Program-made: the position numbers and the translations under genes
Shown: in pieces, positions 36,746-46,686 of the stretch
Layout: each line of letters opens with the position of its first letter
Numbering within the stretch: position 1 is the stretch's first letter
Assembly (NCBI RefSeq): GCF_025947365.1
Contig: NZ_CP110012.1
Location: 1,798,001 to 1,862,000, forward strand
DNA: 64,000 nt
From: Flavobacterium sp. N502540
Lineage (GTDB): Bacteria > Bacteroidota > Bacteroidia > Flavobacteriales > Flavobacteriaceae
Direction of reading: 5' to 3'
Notes under the pieces: model-generated
Told to the model about the DNA's origin: nothing
Databases searched by the model: none
The model's input: the letters and a program-made list of their open reading frames with translations, nothing else

Positions 36746-36810
36746 AGGTAAGTGATTAGTTGCTACAAGTCTACGAATTGCTATTTGAAATTCCTTACGG
36801 GAAGACGTAA
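36141..36810. repeat. 670-bp near-identical block, copy 2 (promoter + N-terminus of LRR protein B)
   Basis: Partner of 33168-33837. The boundaries are at the LRR header (ACCTTTCCATCGG in both) on one side and just past the palindrome on the other, where the sequences diverge abruptly. Confidence 0.8.
36766..36810 (-). promoter_or_regulatory. Shared LRR-family promoter: palindrome plus TAnnCTTG box (gene B)
   Basis: On the minus strand TTACG-TCTTCC-CGTAA (36795-36810), 21 bases, then TAGACTTG (36766-36773), with the start codon 20 bases further at 36745. The best palindrome match of the set. Confidence 0.7.
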
Positions 36811-36850
36811 TGGATATGATTATAATTCGGAGTTTATTATAAGAAGCATA

Positions 36851-36886
36851 AAAAATCCTGTTTTCAGTATATCGAAAACAGGATTT
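36851..36886. terminator. Terminator after the FnIII lipoprotein
   Basis: AAAAATCCTGTTTTC and GAAAACAGGATTTTT pair with a small loop; it ends the two-gene unit of LRR protein C and the lipoprotein. Confidence 0.8.
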
Positions 36887-36918
36887 TTTTGGTTTAACTA
36901 ATTGTAATTATTAAGGTT

Positions 36919-37608
36919 CTAGTTGGTCTTGAATTTCCAGATTTGACCAACAGTTTCCCCTCCTTTATTGTCTTTTACAACCACTTTCCAGAAGTATTCT
37001 TTTGAAGTGGTAAGCGTTACATCAAATGAAGTTGCACTAGTGTTTTCAGCAACTTTTGCTGTGGGTGGGTTCGTCGTTCCAAAATATACATCATATTTAA
37101 GAACATCTGCTGCATCAACATCTGTCGCATTCCATTTTAAAATAGCCGTTGTGGTGTTCAAAACAGAGTTTAGGACAGGCTGTATTAATTCCGGAGAAAA
37201 AGGCAAATGATTTACTACTGCATCGCCACTGGTGTAGAGTTTAAAAGTAGACGAATAAGTACTGGCCAGCCCTTTGCTATCAGTCGCTTTTACTCTCCAA
37301 TAATAGGCAGTGTTTTTCTCCAATGCTATTGAAGTGGTAGTAGTAGTGACTTCCGATGATTTTACAATTTGCGCAAACGTATTTTCTTTTGCTACCTGAA
37401 TTTGATAGGTTATAGCGTCTTTATTTGAATCTGTAGAAAGATCCCATTGAAAAGAAACCGTATTGTCTACACATAATTTATTATCAACCGGAGCTTTTAA
37501 TGCAGGTACAGTTGGTGCCTCATTGGCAGGTTCTGCAGGTCCTGAATCATCGCTGCCACAAGCTGCAAATAAAAGACTAATGATCGTGAGGGATATGAAA
37601 TTCTTCAT
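36919..37608 (-). CDS. Lipoprotein with two fibronectin type III domains, paired with LRR protein C
   Basis: The 229-aa precursor has a lipoprotein signal (MKNFISLTIISLLFAAC, Cys17) followed by two fibronectin type III-like domains (about 35-125 and 137-229), recognisable by YYWRVKATDSKG and YFWKVVVKDNKG strands and the Pro-rich linker. It starts 2 bases after the stop of the 1503-aa LRR gene, so it is co-translated with it. It could be a membrane anchor or partner for the secreted LRR protein; this is inferred. No catalytic motif. Confidence 0.8.
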   Translation of the reverse strand: MKNFISLTIISLLFAACGSDDSGPAEPANEAPTVPALKAPVDNKLCVDNTVSFQWDLSTDSNKDAITYQIQVAKENTFAQIVKSSEVTTTTTSIALEKNTAYYWRVKATDSKGLASTYSSTFKLYTSGDAVVNHLPFSPELIQPVLNSVLNTTTAILKWNATDVDAADVLKYDVYFGTTNPPTAKVAENTSATSFDVTLTTSKEYFWKVVVKDNKGGETVGQIWKFKTN

Positions 37609-37610
37609 CT

Positions 37611-40600
37611 TTATTTTTTTATAATTTTAATGTATTCCGGAGTCTCCAAATAGATTTTGGCAGCATAAATTCCTGACGGTTGGTTGTCAAGATTCAATAG
37701 TGCTTTTCCATTTTCAATAACATAGTTTTTGGTTGAAACTAGCTGACCGGAGAAGTTGTATAATTCTATTTGAACTTCATTTTTAGCACCCGGAATTTCT
37801 ATTTCGAAACCTCCCGAAGTTGGGTTTGGATAAGCCGATAAGATTTGTGATTCGAAATCTGAAACAGAAACTTTTTTAGCAAAAACACCTTCACAAGCTT
37901 TTGCAGTCGCCACTTCTACTAAGGCATTTTTAGCAACATCCACAGAGAAAGCCGCATCATCGGTCTTGAATTGTTCTGTTCCGTTCACAAAAACGGTAAA
38001 CGGAGCGGTTCCTTCCATAATTTCAACGTTAACCGTTTTAGCAGTTACGCTTGATTTTCCGGTAATAGTAGCGCCTTTTGCAATGGTAACCGCAAAGTTT
38101 TGTTCGAAAATAACATCCGGAATAGTGATCTTAACTTTGTAGTTTCCGGGTGCCAGAGCGCTAACTTTTAAGCTGTTATTGGTAAAAGTATAAGGCTTGT
38201 CGTTTATAGTCGCAGTGTAAGCAAATGTTGCTTTTCCAACAATGCTTATTTCTCCATTATTTTCCCCAAGACAGGATTCGCTTTTCGTTTGAATGGCGAA
38301 ATTGTCTGCGGGTAAAGTAAATTCAGGAGTACAGTCTGTATTAAAAGTTGCAGTGGTATCTTTTCTGTTGGACCAGTTGGTATTAGAAAAGGCAGCATCA
38401 TCAACCTGAATACAAGTTAGATTTGTGTTACTCAAAAAACCAGTGTTGTTAAGGTTTAAATTAATATTGTTTCCGTTCTTTACGTTTAGATAGGTTAGTT
38501 TATTACTAGAACAGGTTAGATTTTTCAGAACTGTATTTTTAGAAAGATCAAGACTTGTTAATTGATTGCCATCACAGTAAAAAAGGTTTAAAGCCTTGTT
38601 TTCAGAAAGATCTATTGTCTTTAATTGATTTTCATAAGCATATAGTTCTGTTAAAGATTTATTTTTAGAAAGATCAAGAGCGGTTAGTTTATTGTAGCTT
38701 ACCTGCACAACTTTCAAACTATTAGCTTCAGGAAGGTTAATAGAGCTTAGCTGATTTTCACGACAATAAACAGAGATTAAAGTGATATTTTGAGAAAGAT
38801 CTAGAGTTGTTAGATTATTTTTATACGCAAATAAAGAAACTAAACTTTTATTTTGAGAAAGATCTAGAGTTGTTATTTGATTATTATCACATTGCAAAGA
38901 TTTTAAACTTAAATTTTTTATAACATCAAGAGCCGTTAATTGGTTTGAGCCACAAATAAGAGTATATAATTCAATATTTTCAGAAACATCAAGAGTTGTT
39001 AAATTATTATTGGCCGTACTAATGTTTGTTAATTTTTTATTTTGACTGACATCTAATGCGGTTAATTCGTTTTGGTGAACAGATAAATTTGTCAATAAGA
39101 TGTTTGCCCTTATGTTTATGTTTTTCAGCTTATTTTCGCTTGCATATAATGTAGTTAACTTGGTATTGGAAGAAAGGTCTAATGTTGTTAGTTGATTTTG
39201 ACTCACTTTCAAAAACGTTAATTCTTTAAAAGCTTCAATTCCCGTTAAATTAGTAATTGAGGAATTACTAAGGTCTAAGCTTTTTACAGCAGCAATAGCC
39301 TCGGTTAAGACTTTTCCATCAGGAATTCCAGTGTCTAGTTTATCGGCAATTAATTTCTTCTCAAAATTCACATCCGGAATCAAAGTATAAAGTGTTTTTA
39401 CAGGGCATGGGCTAGAAGAGAAAGTTGCTGTGGCATCTTTTTTCGTGGCCCAATTTGCATTCGAGTAATTCACGTCATCCACCTGAATACAGCTTAAGTT
39501 AGGGTTTTGGGCTAAACTAAAATTATATATTAAGGTGTTTTTTCCATTTTTAAGATTTGCGCTGGTCAAAGCATTAGTATCAGCCATTATATTGCTTAAT
39601 TTTAGATTTTTTGAAACGTCTAATTTTTCAATCTGATTATTGGAACAATATAAACCAATCAATTCTTTATTTTTTGAAACATCTAATGAAGTCAAAGCAT
39701 TATAGGGTAAAGACAAGAAGGTTAGTTTTGTGTTGTGTTGAAGATCAATAGCTTTTAGGTTGTTGCCGTACATGCTCAAACTTGATAATTCTGCATTTTT
39801 AGAAAGGTCAATTACGGATATCTTATTATGAGTAACCTCCAGATCTGTTAAAGATTTAAAATCCTGAATTCCGGTTAAATCAGAAATAGAGCTTTGTGAG
39901 ATGTTTAAAGAGGTTACTTTAGAAATACTTTCGGTTTTTACTTTTCCATTTTTCCCATCTCTGTCAATATTCAAAGCGATTAATTTATCTTCAAAATTGG
40001 GATCCGGAATAAGCGTATAAACATTGCAGTCTAAATTAAAGTGGGTAAAAGCATCTTTAGTTACAGCCCATTTAGCAGCAGCGGTAAGATCTGAAACCTG
40101 AATACAGGTCAAAGCAGCATTGTTAGCGGTATTTAAAGTGTTTATCGCAGCATTTTTTGAAACATCTAATTTCTGCAATACATTGTTAGAAACGTTTAGG
40201 TTGGTTAAGGCTGTGAAACCTTCAATACCGGTTAAATCAGAAATGGAACTGTTTGAAAGATCTAAAGCACTAATAGTGCTAATACTCGAATTTAAAACAG
40301 CTCCATTTTTTCCGTCTTTATCGATGTTAAGAGCAATTAGTTTGTCTTCAAATTTTGGATCTGTAATAATAGTTGAAAGGCTGCAATCCAATGAAGTAAA
40401 ATAAGTGCCCTCATTTTTTAGTTCAGACCAGTTCGTTCTGGCATAATCAATATTATCAACCTGAATACAAGTTAAATCTTTATTGATTTTAAAAGATGAT
40501 TTATAGATTTCAATATAATTACCCGCTTGATATATTTTATGGGTTTGGAGGAAATTAGAATTGTTTCCGTTTTTTAAATTCAGACTCTTTAAATTGTTAG

Positions 40601-42122
40601 AAGCACAGTTTATAAAAGTTAAGGCTTTATTGTTGCTGATATCCAAAGCGGTTATTTGATTGGAATCACAGATTAAGGTTTGTAATAGTGTATTGTTGCT
40701 GATATCTAATGTTGATAATTTATTGTTATTGACAAATAGGCCCTCCAATGCTGTATTCATCGATAAATTTAGGGATGTCAATTGGGTATTATTACATTTT
40801 AGTTGTCTTAAAGCTGTGTTTTTTCTTAAATCGAGAGTGGTTAAATTTCGTATGTGGGAGACATCTAAATCGGTTAGATTGATGTTTTGCGAAAGATTTA
40901 GCGTCGTAAAATTTTTTGTATAATTTTGACCACATCTTAAAAATTTTAAAGCTGTGTTTGAAGTCAGGTCTAAGGTTTCCAGTGCATTTCCGTAACCATC
41001 CAAATAAGTCAGATTGGTGTTCTTACTTACATTTAAAGTATTTAAATCGCGATTACTTTCAGTTTTTAAACTGGTTAAAGCGGTATTTTTGCTTAAATCT
41101 AAATTTGTGATATTATTACTACTGCAGTCTAAAGATGTTAAAGCTGTAAAGTCCTGAATTCCGGTTAGATTAGTAATAGAGCTTCTGGAGATGTTTAAGG
41201 TTGTTACTTTAGAAATGTTTTCTGTTTTCACCTTTCCATTTTTTCCATCGGTATCAATGCCAAGCGCAATAAGTTTGTTTTCGAAATTCACATCCGGAAT
41301 TAAGGTATATGCTGGACAATCTGTACTAAAACTTGCCGATGGGTCTTTTGCTTGAGACCAGATTTTTTTTGCATCTTCTATATTGTCCACCTGAATGCAT
41401 TCCAGATAGTTACCGTAAAAGGTTGCATAAGAAGCATTGGGATTAAATAAATAATTTGCTCCGTTCTGTATATTCAAATAGGTTAGCAAATTTGTATGGG
41501 CAGTCATTACAGCCAGTTTATTGTTTTTGCTCAGATCGAGACTTTTTAACAGATTGTTACTGCACCATAAAGACCTTAGCATTAGATTAGAGAACAGGTC
41601 TAGAATTTTGATACTATTACGACTGCAATTCAGACTTTCCAGCATTAACTGTTTGGAAACATCTATGCTTGTAAGCTGATTGTTGTGACAAAAAATAGTT
41701 TTAAGTGCTGTATTGCTAGAAAAATCAAGCATTGTTAATTTATTATTGTCACATTCCAGGCTAGTTAAGAGTGGATTATTAGCAAGATCCAATGTCGTTA
41801 ACAGATTATTGCTGCAATGTAAAGAGGCTAGTTTATTGTTTTTTGATAGGTTCAGTTTACTCAATCTATTGTTGTAACAAGACAAAGAGTTTAAGGCAAT
41901 AAAATCTTCAATCCCGGTAAGGTCTGTAATGGAGCAGTCGTTAACACCCAAATAAGTTACAACAGCCGCTTTAGAGGTCAGAACTCTCCCGTCAGGGGTT
42001 CCCGAATCAATTCCTAGTTCGATTAATTTATTTTCAAAATTCACATCAGGTATAACAGTGTACTGCTGCGCATGAATAGAAAAACTTACTAATAGTAGCA
42101 AGAAAAGTAGTTTTGTTCTCAT
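37611..42122 (-). CDS. Giant secreted LRR protein C with T9SS sorting domain
   Basis: The 1503-aa precursor has a signal peptide (MRTKLLFLLLLVSFSIHAQ), no jelly-roll domain, and five header-LRR blocks beginning YTVIPDVNFENKLIELGI, YTLIPDVNFENKLIALGI and so on. After the LRRs is a beta-sandwich tail (ESCLGENNGEISIVGKATF, then PGNYKVKITIPD) of the kind seen before flavobacterial sorting domains. The end is a T9SS domain (ILSAYPNPTSGGFEIEIPG). Surface or extracellular location is expected. Its promoter carries the same palindrome as A and B. A FnIII lipoprotein gene follows after 2 bases. Confidence 0.88.
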   Translation of the reverse strand: MRTKLLFLLLLVSFSIHAQQYTVIPDVNFENKLIELGIDSGTPDGRVLTSKAAVVTYLGVNDCSITDLTGIEDFIALNSLSCYNNRLSKLNLSKNNKLASLHCSNNLLTTLDLANNPLLTSLECDNNKLTMLDFSSNTALKTIFCHNNQLTSIDVSKQLMLESLNCSRNSIKILDLFSNLMLRSLWCSNNLLKSLDLSKNNKLAVMTAHTNLLTYLNIQNGANYLFNPNASYATFYGNYLECIQVDNIEDAKKIWSQAKDPSASFSTDCPAYTLIPDVNFENKLIALGIDTDGKNGKVKTENISKVTTLNISRSSITNLTGIQDFTALTSLDCSSNNITNLDLSKNTALTSLKTESNRDLNTLNVSKNTNLTYLDGYGNALETLDLTSNTALKFLRCGQNYTKNFTTLNLSQNINLTDLDVSHIRNLTTLDLRKNTALRQLKCNNTQLTSLNLSMNTALEGLFVNNNKLSTLDISNNTLLQTLICDSNQITALDISNNKALTFINCASNNLKSLNLKNGNNSNFLQTHKIYQAGNYIEIYKSSFKINKDLTCIQVDNIDYARTNWSELKNEGTYFTSLDCSLSTIITDPKFEDKLIALNIDKDGKNGAVLNSSISTISALDLSNSSISDLTGIEGFTALTNLNVSNNVLQKLDVSKNAAINTLNTANNAALTCIQVSDLTAAAKWAVTKDAFTHFNLDCNVYTLIPDPNFEDKLIALNIDRDGKNGKVKTESISKVTSLNISQSSISDLTGIQDFKSLTDLEVTHNKISVIDLSKNAELSSLSMYGNNLKAIDLQHNTKLTFLSLPYNALTSLDVSKNKELIGLYCSNNQIEKLDVSKNLKLSNIMADTNALTSANLKNGKNTLIYNFSLAQNPNLSCIQVDDVNYSNANWATKKDATATFSSSPCPVKTLYTLIPDVNFEKKLIADKLDTGIPDGKVLTEAIAAVKSLDLSNSSITNLTGIEAFKELTFLKVSQNQLTTLDLSSNTKLTTLYASENKLKNINIRANILLTNLSVHQNELTALDVSQNKKLTNISTANNNLTTLDVSENIELYTLICGSNQLTALDVIKNLSLKSLQCDNNQITTLDLSQNKSLVSLFAYKNNLTTLDLSQNITLISVYCRENQLSSINLPEANSLKVVQVSYNKLTALDLSKNKSLTELYAYENQLKTIDLSENKALNLFYCDGNQLTSLDLSKNTVLKNLTCSSNKLTYLNVKNGNNINLNLNNTGFLSNTNLTCIQVDDAAFSNTNWSNRKDTTATFNTDCTPEFTLPADNFAIQTKSESCLGENNGEISIVGKATFAYTATINDKPYTFTNNSLKVSALAPGNYKVKITIPDVIFEQNFAVTIAKGATITGKSSVTAKTVNVEIMEGTAPFTVFVNGTEQFKTDDAAFSVDVAKNALVEVATAKACEGVFAKKVSVSDFESQILSAYPNPTSGGFEIEIPGAKNEVQIELYNFSGQLVSTKNYVIENGKALLNLDNQPSGIYAAKIYLETPEYIKIIKK

Positions 42123-42147
42123 AGATTACATTTATGATTAGATCGCG

Positions 42148-42192
42148 CAAGTCTACAAAATTCGGTCGGTATTTCCTTACGGGAAGACGTAT
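42148..42192 (-). promoter_or_regulatory. Shared LRR-family promoter: palindrome plus TAnnCTTG box (gene C)
   Basis: On the minus strand the palindrome (42177-42192) is ATACG-TCTTCC-CGTAA, with one mismatch in the outer arm. After 21 bases comes TAGACTTG (42148-42155), and the start codon is 25 bases later. The surrounding sequence differs from genes A and B, so the conserved parts stand out. Confidence 0.7.
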
Positions 42193-42222
42193 TGGAAGAA
42201 CCTAACTTTCGAATAATTAAAA

Positions 42223-42256
42223 AAAAATCCCATTCGCTGCGGCGAATGGGATTTTT
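42223..42256. terminator. Terminator of the RCC1-LRR gene (AATCCCATTCG hairpin)
   Basis: AAAAATCCCATTCG and CGAATGGGATTTTT around CTGCGG; the same stem as at 33874-33907. Confidence 0.8.
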
Positions 42257-42274
42257 GAGTTTAAAGAAATTGTA

Positions 42275-45200
42275 TTATTTAAGGATAACTTTTTTCGCAG
42301 AAGCGGCACCCTGATGGATTAAATATACGTAATAAACTCCTTTCGGTAAATCGGATAAGCTTATTGTATGGTTTGTATTGCTTGAATTTAAAGTGAATGT
42401 TTTTATCAATTGTCCTAATGAATTATAAACTGTTGCTTTTTCTAAAGCCATATTATTAATGTTCACTTCACCGGTTGTTGGGTTTGGATACATTGTTATT
42501 TTATCAAAAACAGAATCTTCTATTCCTAAATTCTTACAGCTATTAGAATAAATTGTGTTGGGCTCCTTGATTCTGGACCAGTTAGCATTCGAATAGTTGG
42601 CATCATCAACTTGTATGCAACTAAGAGTTGTAAGTCCTAAAAAACTGGTATATAAAGAGGCCGTTTTTTTATCTGTTGGAGAAGCTAAAACAAAATTTCT
42701 ATTATTACCGTTTCGCAGGTTTAATGAAATTAATGGGTTATTTGCTATATAGATGATCTTAATATTTGCATTTTTAGAAAGGTCTAATGTTGTAAGTTGG
42801 TTTGTAGACGCATTTAGTGTTTCTAAGGCAAGATTCCTGCTCACATCTAATGTCTTCAATTGATTATTACTGCAATCTAAAAATGTTAGTGCTGTAAAAC
42901 TCTCGATACCTGACAGATCTTTAATAGTACTGTTTGAAAGATCTAAAGACGTAATTGAGCTTATGTTTGCAACAGAGATTTTTCCGTTTAGGCCGTCGGT
43001 ATCAATTCCTAAATCAATTAATTTTTGCTCAAAATTTTGATCTGGAATCTGAGCAAAACCGGAGGTACAGTTAGTGTTATAGCTTGCAGTTGCATCTTTT
43101 TTTGCTGCCCAGTTAAGATCAGAATAGGCTTTGTCGTCAACTTGAATACAGCTTAAATTTGGATTGTTTGTAATATTTAGAAATGGCAATTGAAAGTTAA
43201 TATTATTTCCATTTTTCAAATTTAGACTTGTTAATTGATTAGTGTGAGCATATAAACCCACTAAGGCTGTATTTATGCTTAGATCCAAAGTGGTTATTTG
43301 ATTTTTTGAAGCATTTACAAATTCTAGGGATTTATTTTTGCTTATATTCAAATCTTTTAATTGATTGGACTGACAATATAGCTCTGTTAGAGTAGTGAGT
43401 TTAGAAACATCCAGGTTGGTTATTTTGTTTTCACGACAATCCAGAAGAGTCAAAGCAGTGTTTTTGCTCACGTCTATAGAAGTTAATTGACTGGTATTAC
43501 AGCCCAAAAATGTTAATGCCGTATTGGTGCTCACATCCAAAGAAGTATATTGGTTTGAACCTGAATCTAATTTCAGTAACGCTGTATTTACCTTAACGTC
43601 TAAAGAGGTTAATCGGTTTGCGTAACAGCTTAAATTAAGTAAGGCGGTATTATTGCTTACATCTAAGGAAGTTATTTTATTGTTGTTACAGTCTAAAGTG
43701 ATCAAAGCTTTATTCTTGCTCACGTTCAATGCTGATAATGAATTTTGACCGCAATACAAATCAGTTAACGATACAAAGTTTTCAATTCCTGTTAAATCTG
43801 AAATATTACGATTGGTAACATTTAAGATCTTTACAGTGCTAATTTTATAGGTCAAAACTTTACCGTCGATGGCCCCGCTGTCAATTCCGCTATCAATTAA
43901 TTTTTGCTCAAAATTTGGGTCAGGAATTAAAGTGTAATTTTCTGCATTTTCAGGCATATATAAAGCTGAAATTTCTGCCGGTGTAAGTACACGATCCCAA
44001 ATGGCAACATCATCTATTGTACCTTTAAAGTCTTCTTTTATGTTATCTCCGGAAATTCTTTGTCCAATTCTAAAAATAGTGCCTACAGTATTTAAATTCA
44101 CCGCTTTTTGATCCACAAATTTGCCGTTTACATATATCGAAAGCTGAGTTCCATCATAGGTAACGGTGAAAAAATACCAATCGTTGTTAGCATAATCAAA
44201 GTTGTTTACATAAAAATCATCATTAGAAAAATCAGAACCAGTTATTGCTTGAAGATAACCTTTAGGATAAACAGAAAGAGACAATCTTTGCAATTTTGCT
44301 AAAGTCCCATAGTTAAAAATGGAGACTTCATATTTACTCGGATCAGGAAAAGCATCATTTGTTTTAAACCATCCTGAGATTGTTCTCGAAGAATTGTTTT
44401 TAGGAATATTTGGCAGAACAGCATCGATATAATTGTTTAAACCATCAAAGCTATAAGCTGCATTATTATTTCCAAATCTGTCTGATGTTAGTGTAGCGCC
44501 TGTTACGGTTCCATTTGATTCGTTTCCGCTAAGATCATTTGCATTTCCATTAAAAGGGAAATAAGCAATTAAACCATTTGTTGGTACTTGCCCGTCTATC
44601 AAAGAAGGAATAACGGTGACATCAACAACAGTTCTGGTACTTTCGCATCCATTAACCGTTTGAGAAACATAGTATTTGCCTGTTTGTAAAGGAGTAGATA
44701 AATTTAAGTCGCTCTGTATAATGGCACTGCTGTACCATTTAAGATTAGATCCCGTAGCCTGTAAGCTGGCAATAGTAGCACTGTTATTAAAAGACTGTGC
44801 ATTTGCAGTTGGAGCAGCTGTGATGGATGAGTTTATGGTTATCGTATAAGGATTGGTTGTACATCCTTTGGCATCTTTTGCAATAATCGAGTACGTGCCT
44901 GCTGATAAATTAGAGAATATATTTGAAGACTGGAAATTCATGGCAGGATACATAGCATACTGATAAGGTTGCGTTCCGCCAGCTGCCATAGTGGTTATAA
45001 TTCCGTCATTTTTAGTATTACAAACAGATGTCGCAGTTGCCTGAACAGTAATAGGAATTGGCTCTATAATCGTGATGGTTTTGGATACTGACGATGTAGC
45101 ATCACTTACCGTGCAGGTGTAATTTCCCGGATATAATCCTGTGATGGTTGAAGTTGTATATCCATTAGACCAAAGATATGAATATGGCATCGTACCACCA

Positions 45201-46393
45201 GAAACAGCTGTTACTGAGGCTGAACCATTAGCATAACCCGTGCACGTTATAGCCGTAAAAGATGTTGTAATTGTTAAAGACGATGGGCAATCTATTTTTG
45301 TTGGCACTTTTTTATCGATGGTTGTGTTGTCACCTAATGGTCCACTTTGGTTTCTGCCCCAAGTCCATATATCTCCACCTGTATCAACCGCAACAGTGTG
45401 GTAATTGCCTGCTAAAATTAAAGACCATTTGGTAGTTGTTCCTACTTGTATAGGGGTATTACTTCCTACAGTTGTACCATTGCCCAGTTTTCCAAATAAG
45501 TTGTCACCCCAAGCCCATAATGAATTATCGGTTTGGATGGCATAACTACTATTCCATCCGGCAGAAATACTTTTCCAATTTGTAGATACCCCAATTTGTG
45601 TTGGTAAATTTTTATTTATAGAGGTTCCATCTCCAACTCCGCCATTTATATTTTCACCCCAAACCCATAAAGTTCCATCAGTTTTTAGAGCGATTGAATG
45701 ACTGTATCCTGAAGAAATTGTTTTCCAGTCATTAGCAGTTCCTATTTTCGTTGGAATGGTTTTACTAATTAACGTACCATCTCCTAAAGCCCCCTTAGAA
45801 TTTTCTCCCCATGCCCATAAAGAACCGTCTTTTTTTAAGGCAATTGTATGTTCTCCACCTGCAGCTACAGTTTGCCAGTCAGTATCGGTTCCTATTTGTA
45901 TTGGAATATTTTTATTAACGGTGGTGCCATCGCCTAATTGTCCTGTAGAATTATATCCCCAAGCCCATAAAGTACCGTTGGTTTTTATTGCCATGGTATA
46001 ATTTCCTCCTGCAGATATACTTTGCCAATCTTTCGCAGATCCGATTTGTTGGGCAGCATTATAACCGGTAACAGTGCCCGGACCGTTTCCTATTTGCCCT
46101 AATGAACCATAACCCCAAGCCCATAAAGTTCCGTCTGATTTCATTGCAACGGTATGTCCCCATCCGGCGCTTACCGTTTTCCAGTCATTTGATGTTCCTA
46201 TTTTTACAGGAGCGTTTTTTTGAGTTGTGGTGCCATCTCCCAATTGACCATTACCATTATTACCCCATGCCCACATGGTGCCGTCTGGCTTTATTATAAT
46301 ATTATGGTTGTATCCGGCGGCTGTAGATTGGATACATTGTGCCTTAATGTGAAAGCAAGAAAGTATTAAAAATAAAAGTAAAATTTTTCTCAT
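42275..46393 (-). CDS. RCC1-propeller / LamG / LRR fusion protein D with T9SS sorting domain
   Basis: The 1372-aa precursor begins with a signal peptide ([20 protein letters not shown]). Residues about 20-370 are seven RCC1-like repeats (for example [20 protein letters not shown] and then WAWG), enough for a complete seven-bladed propeller. Next come an SprB-like repeat and an Ig-like region (about 375-600), a LamG/concanavalin-type domain (about 605-780, [19 protein letters not shown]), two LRR blocks with [18 protein letters not shown] headers, and a T9SS type A domain ([20 protein letters not shown]). The domain mix points to multivalent extracellular binding. Its nearest palindromic promoter is 278 bases upstream, beyond a leader-peptide remnant. 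Confidence 0.88.
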   Translation of the reverse strand: MRKILLLFLILSCFHIKAQCIQSTAAGYNHNIIIKPDGTMWAWGNNGNGQLGDGTTTQKNAPVKIGTSNDWKTVSAGWGHTVAMKSDGTLWAWGYGSLGQIGNGPGTVTGYNAAQQIGSAKDWQSISAGGNYTMAIKTNGTLWAWGYNSTGQLGDGTTVNKNIPIQIGTDTDWQTVAAGGEHTIALKKDGSLWAWGENSKGALGDGTLISKTIPTKIGTANDWKTISSGYSHSIALKTDGTLWVWGENINGGVGDGTSINKNLPTQIGVSTNWKSISAGWNSSYAIQTDNSLWAWGDNLFGKLGNGTTVGSNTPIQVGTTTKWSLILAGNYHTVAVDTGGDIWTWGRNQSGPLGDNTTIDKKVPTKIDCPSSLTITTSFTAITCTGYANGSASVTAVSGGTMPYSYLWSNGYTTSTITGLYPGNYTCTVSDATSSVSKTITIIEPIPITVQATATSVCNTKNDGIITTMAAGGTQPYQYAMYPAMNFQSSNIFSNLSAGTYSIIAKDAKGCTTNPYTITINSSITAAPTANAQSFNNSATIASLQATGSNLKWYSSAIIQSDLNLSTPLQTGKYYVSQTVNGCESTRTVVDVTVIPSLIDGQVPTNGLIAYFPFNGNANDLSGNESNGTVTGATLTSDRFGNNNAAYSFDGLNNYIDAVLPNIPKNNSSRTISGWFKTNDAFPDPSKYEVSIFNYGTLAKLQRLSLSVYPKGYLQAITGSDFSNDDFYVNNFDYANNDWYFFTVTYDGTQLSIYVNGKFVDQKAVNLNTVGTIFRIGQRISGDNIKEDFKGTIDDVAIWDRVLTPAEISALYMPENAENYTLIPDPNFEQKLIDSGIDSGAIDGKVLTYKISTVKILNVTNRNISDLTGIENFVSLTDLYCGQNSLSALNVSKNKALITLDCNNNKITSLDVSNNTALLNLSCYANRLTSLDVKVNTALLKLDSGSNQYTSLDVSTNTALTFLGCNTSQLTSIDVSKNTALTLLDCRENKITNLDVSKLTTLTELYCQSNQLKDLNISKNKSLEFVNASKNQITTLDLSINTALVGLYAHTNQLTSLNLKNGNNINFQLPFLNITNNPNLSCIQVDDKAYSDLNWAAKKDATASYNTNCTSGFAQIPDQNFEQKLIDLGIDTDGLNGKISVANISSITSLDLSNSTIKDLSGIESFTALTFLDCSNNQLKTLDVSRNLALETLNASTNQLTTLDLSKNANIKIIYIANNPLISLNLRNGNNRNFVLASPTDKKTASLYTSFLGLTTLSCIQVDDANYSNANWSRIKEPNTIYSNSCKNLGIEDSVFDKITMYPNPTTGEVNINNMALEKATVYNSLGQLIKTFTLNSSNTNHTISLSDLPKGVYYVYLIHQGAASAKKVILK

Positions 46394-46581
46394 ACGATAA
46401 AAATTTGGTTATTTAATAGTGTGTTTTTTGGTTAGAATAGGTTTTATTGAGTGAGCCTTTAAGCTTGATTTGTAAGAGTAATAACAACAAAAAAATATAC
46501 CTTTTTTATTGTTATTTTAAAACCGGTTAAAAATGGTACCTCTGAATATTACCGATGGTTTGGTATACAGGGAGATACATT

Positions 46582-46614
46582 TTACAGAAGCAAAAAAAGT
46601 AGTTTTATTTTCAT
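46582..46614 (-). pseudogene. Remnant of a fourth LRR-family gene start (10 codons)
   Basis: Read leftward from the ATG at 46614 the codons give MKIKLLFLLL and then TAA. The other family members begin MKIKLLLLLLLANF or MRTKLLFLLLLVSF, at the same distance from the same promoter (28 bases from the TAnnCTTG box). The homology ends at the stop, so the body of a gene was lost, or the leader of the RCC1-LRR gene was created by rearrangement. Confidence 0.6.
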
Positions 46615-46641
46615 AAAAGTATGTTTTTGAGGTTTCTGACG

Positions 46642-46686
46642 CAAGGATAAGGTTTTTAGGCGAATTTTCCTTACGGAAAGACGTAA
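46642..46686 (-). promoter_or_regulatory. Shared LRR-family promoter: palindrome plus TAnnCTTG box (remnant)
   Basis: On the minus strand TTACG-TCTTTC-CGTAA (46671-46686), 21 bases, then TATCCTTG (46642-46649). It heads the remnant leader and may still drive the RCC1-LRR gene through a 280-base leader. The sequence between motifs is unrelated to copies A to C, which makes the preserved spacing informative. Confidence 0.65.

Noticed and set aside
29978-46393. Regular short-period repeats that could suggest a CRISPR array or tandem satellite
   Set aside because: The period of about 63-66 bases follows the 21-22-residue leucine-rich repeats of continuous minus-strand reading frames; the units are imperfect and have no constant repeat with unique spacers.
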